Source: Bdellovibrionales bacterium
GTDB taxonomy: Bacteria; Bdellovibrionota; UBA1018
Length of the DNA stretch: 7,507 nt
NCBI GenBank assembly: GCA_018968995.1
Contig: JAGWZD010000099.1
Coordinates: 1 to 7,507 of the forward strand
Direction: 5' to 3'
Position 1 is the first letter of the stretch; every line of letters starts with the position of its first letter. Under the pieces are notes generated by a model that did no database searches, was not told the origin of the DNA, and worked only from the letters and a program-made list of their open reading frames with translations. This document shows positions 7,362 through 7,507 of this stretch, one piece after another. A program made the translations under genes and the position numbers.

Positions 7362-7392
7362 AAGCTGCGAACGCTTCTTAAGCGCTCGGCTT
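7362..7392 (-). other. Leader hairpin upstream of rpsL
   Basis: On the minus strand AAGC-CGAGCGCTT (7392-7380) pairs with AAGCGTTCG-ca-GCTT (7376-7362): 13 bp with one G-U pair, a 2-nt bulge and an AAG loop. No T run follows on the minus strand, so it does not look like a terminator for that direction. Its place 70 nt before the rpsL ATG fits a structured 5' leader. Confidence 0.45.
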
Positions 7393-7398
7393 ACCTTT

Positions 7399-7427
7399 AT
7401 TCATGATTCAAACCGCTTCTATGACAA
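7399..7427 (-). promoter_or_regulatory. Candidate sigma-70 promoter for rpsL
   Basis: TTGTCA (7427-7422), five of six matches to the -35 consensus, is followed after 17 nt by ATGAAT (7404-7399), which matches only the last three -10 bases. Transcription from here would begin just before or within the leader hairpin at 7362-7392. The weak -10 makes this tentative. Confidence 0.2.
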
Positions 7428-7465
7428 ATCGCACGGCAGGAGGAGGACCGTCACAGAGCTTTGGA

Positions 7466-7494
7466 GGAATAAACGAGCGTGATGTCCCGGTCAA
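7466..7494 (-). promoter_or_regulatory. Second weak promoter candidate upstream of rpsL
   Basis: TTGACC (7494-7489) matches the -35 consensus at five positions. At 17 nt lies TATTCC (7471-7466), which matches the -10 at three. It would give a leader of about 165 nt. It may lie inside the 3' end of an upstream gene. Confidence 0.15.
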
Positions 7495-7507
7495 GCCGAA
7501 TACTGGT

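Larger units (their letters stand above)
7293..7507 (-). promoter_or_regulatory. rpsL upstream region and probable leader
   Basis: 215 nt with no gene I can name. It holds two weak promoter candidates and a hairpin (both listed). Two sense frames enter from the right edge and end at TGA 7451-7453 (18 residues) and near 7411 (about 32 residues); either could be the 3' end of an upstream gene, but neither is recognisable. The stretch next to rpsL is purine-rich (GAGAGAAAGTGAAAGGAAG) and contains the SD. Confidence 0.4.

Noticed and set aside
7463..7507. Possible plus-strand gene start (GGAGG at 7463, GTG at 7479 or ATG at 7482)
   Set aside because: The spacing is 11 to 14 nt, too long for a good SD, and only a few codons fit before the edge, so nothing supports a gene.
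7451..7507. Possible 3' end of an upstream gene on the minus strand ending at TGA 7451
   Set aside because: Only 18 residues (TSIRLDRDITLVYSSKAL) are visible and I do not recognise them as RpoC or any other usual neighbour.

Overview
The window is a stretch of the conserved bacterial str/S10 ribosomal-protein cluster, entirely on the minus strand. Reading from the right: rpsL (S12), rpsG (S7), fusA (EF-G), rpsJ (S10), rplC (L3), rplD (L4), rplW (L23), rplB (L2), rpsS (S19), rplV (L22), and the first 67 codons of rpsC (S3), which runs off the left edge. All the complete genes look intact. The plus strand holds only shadow frames. The organism is a bacterium of middling GC content. EF-G and the Ala-rich tails on S12 and S19 suggest a Bdellovibrionota-type or deltaproteobacterial-grade lineage, or possibly Verrucomicrobiota. 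That placement rests on remembered sequence style, not a search, and is weak.

From rplC to rpsC the genes are packed as one operon with gaps of 8 to 23 nt. Several Shine-Dalgarno (SD) sequences overlap the preceding stop codon (TAAGGAG type). rpsL and rpsG are coupled in the same way, with an 11-nt gap. The wider gaps fall at four places: before rpsL (215 nt to the window edge), rpsG-fusA (168 nt), fusA-rpsJ (140 nt) and rpsJ-rplC (258 nt). tuf, which in many bacteria sits between fusA and rpsJ, is not there. No gene-free stretch exceeds 300 nt.

The most interesting material lies in these gaps. rpsG-fusA holds a perfect 12-bp hairpin with a GAAA loop and a T-rich tail, a good intrinsic terminator or attenuator. 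The rpsJ leader can form two competing hairpins, or an H-type pseudoknot, that would cover the rpsJ ribosome binding site. The rpsJ-rplC gap has a series of hairpins and ends in a terminator-like hairpin directly against the rplC SD. Together these suggest that the cluster is cut into separately controlled units (rpsL-rpsG, fusA, rpsJ, rplC onward). All of these regulatory readings are inferences from base complementarity. No wholly new gene system is evident. The genes are ordinary translation genes, with odd tails on S12 and S19 that share nearly identical DNA, and an N-terminal extension on L3.
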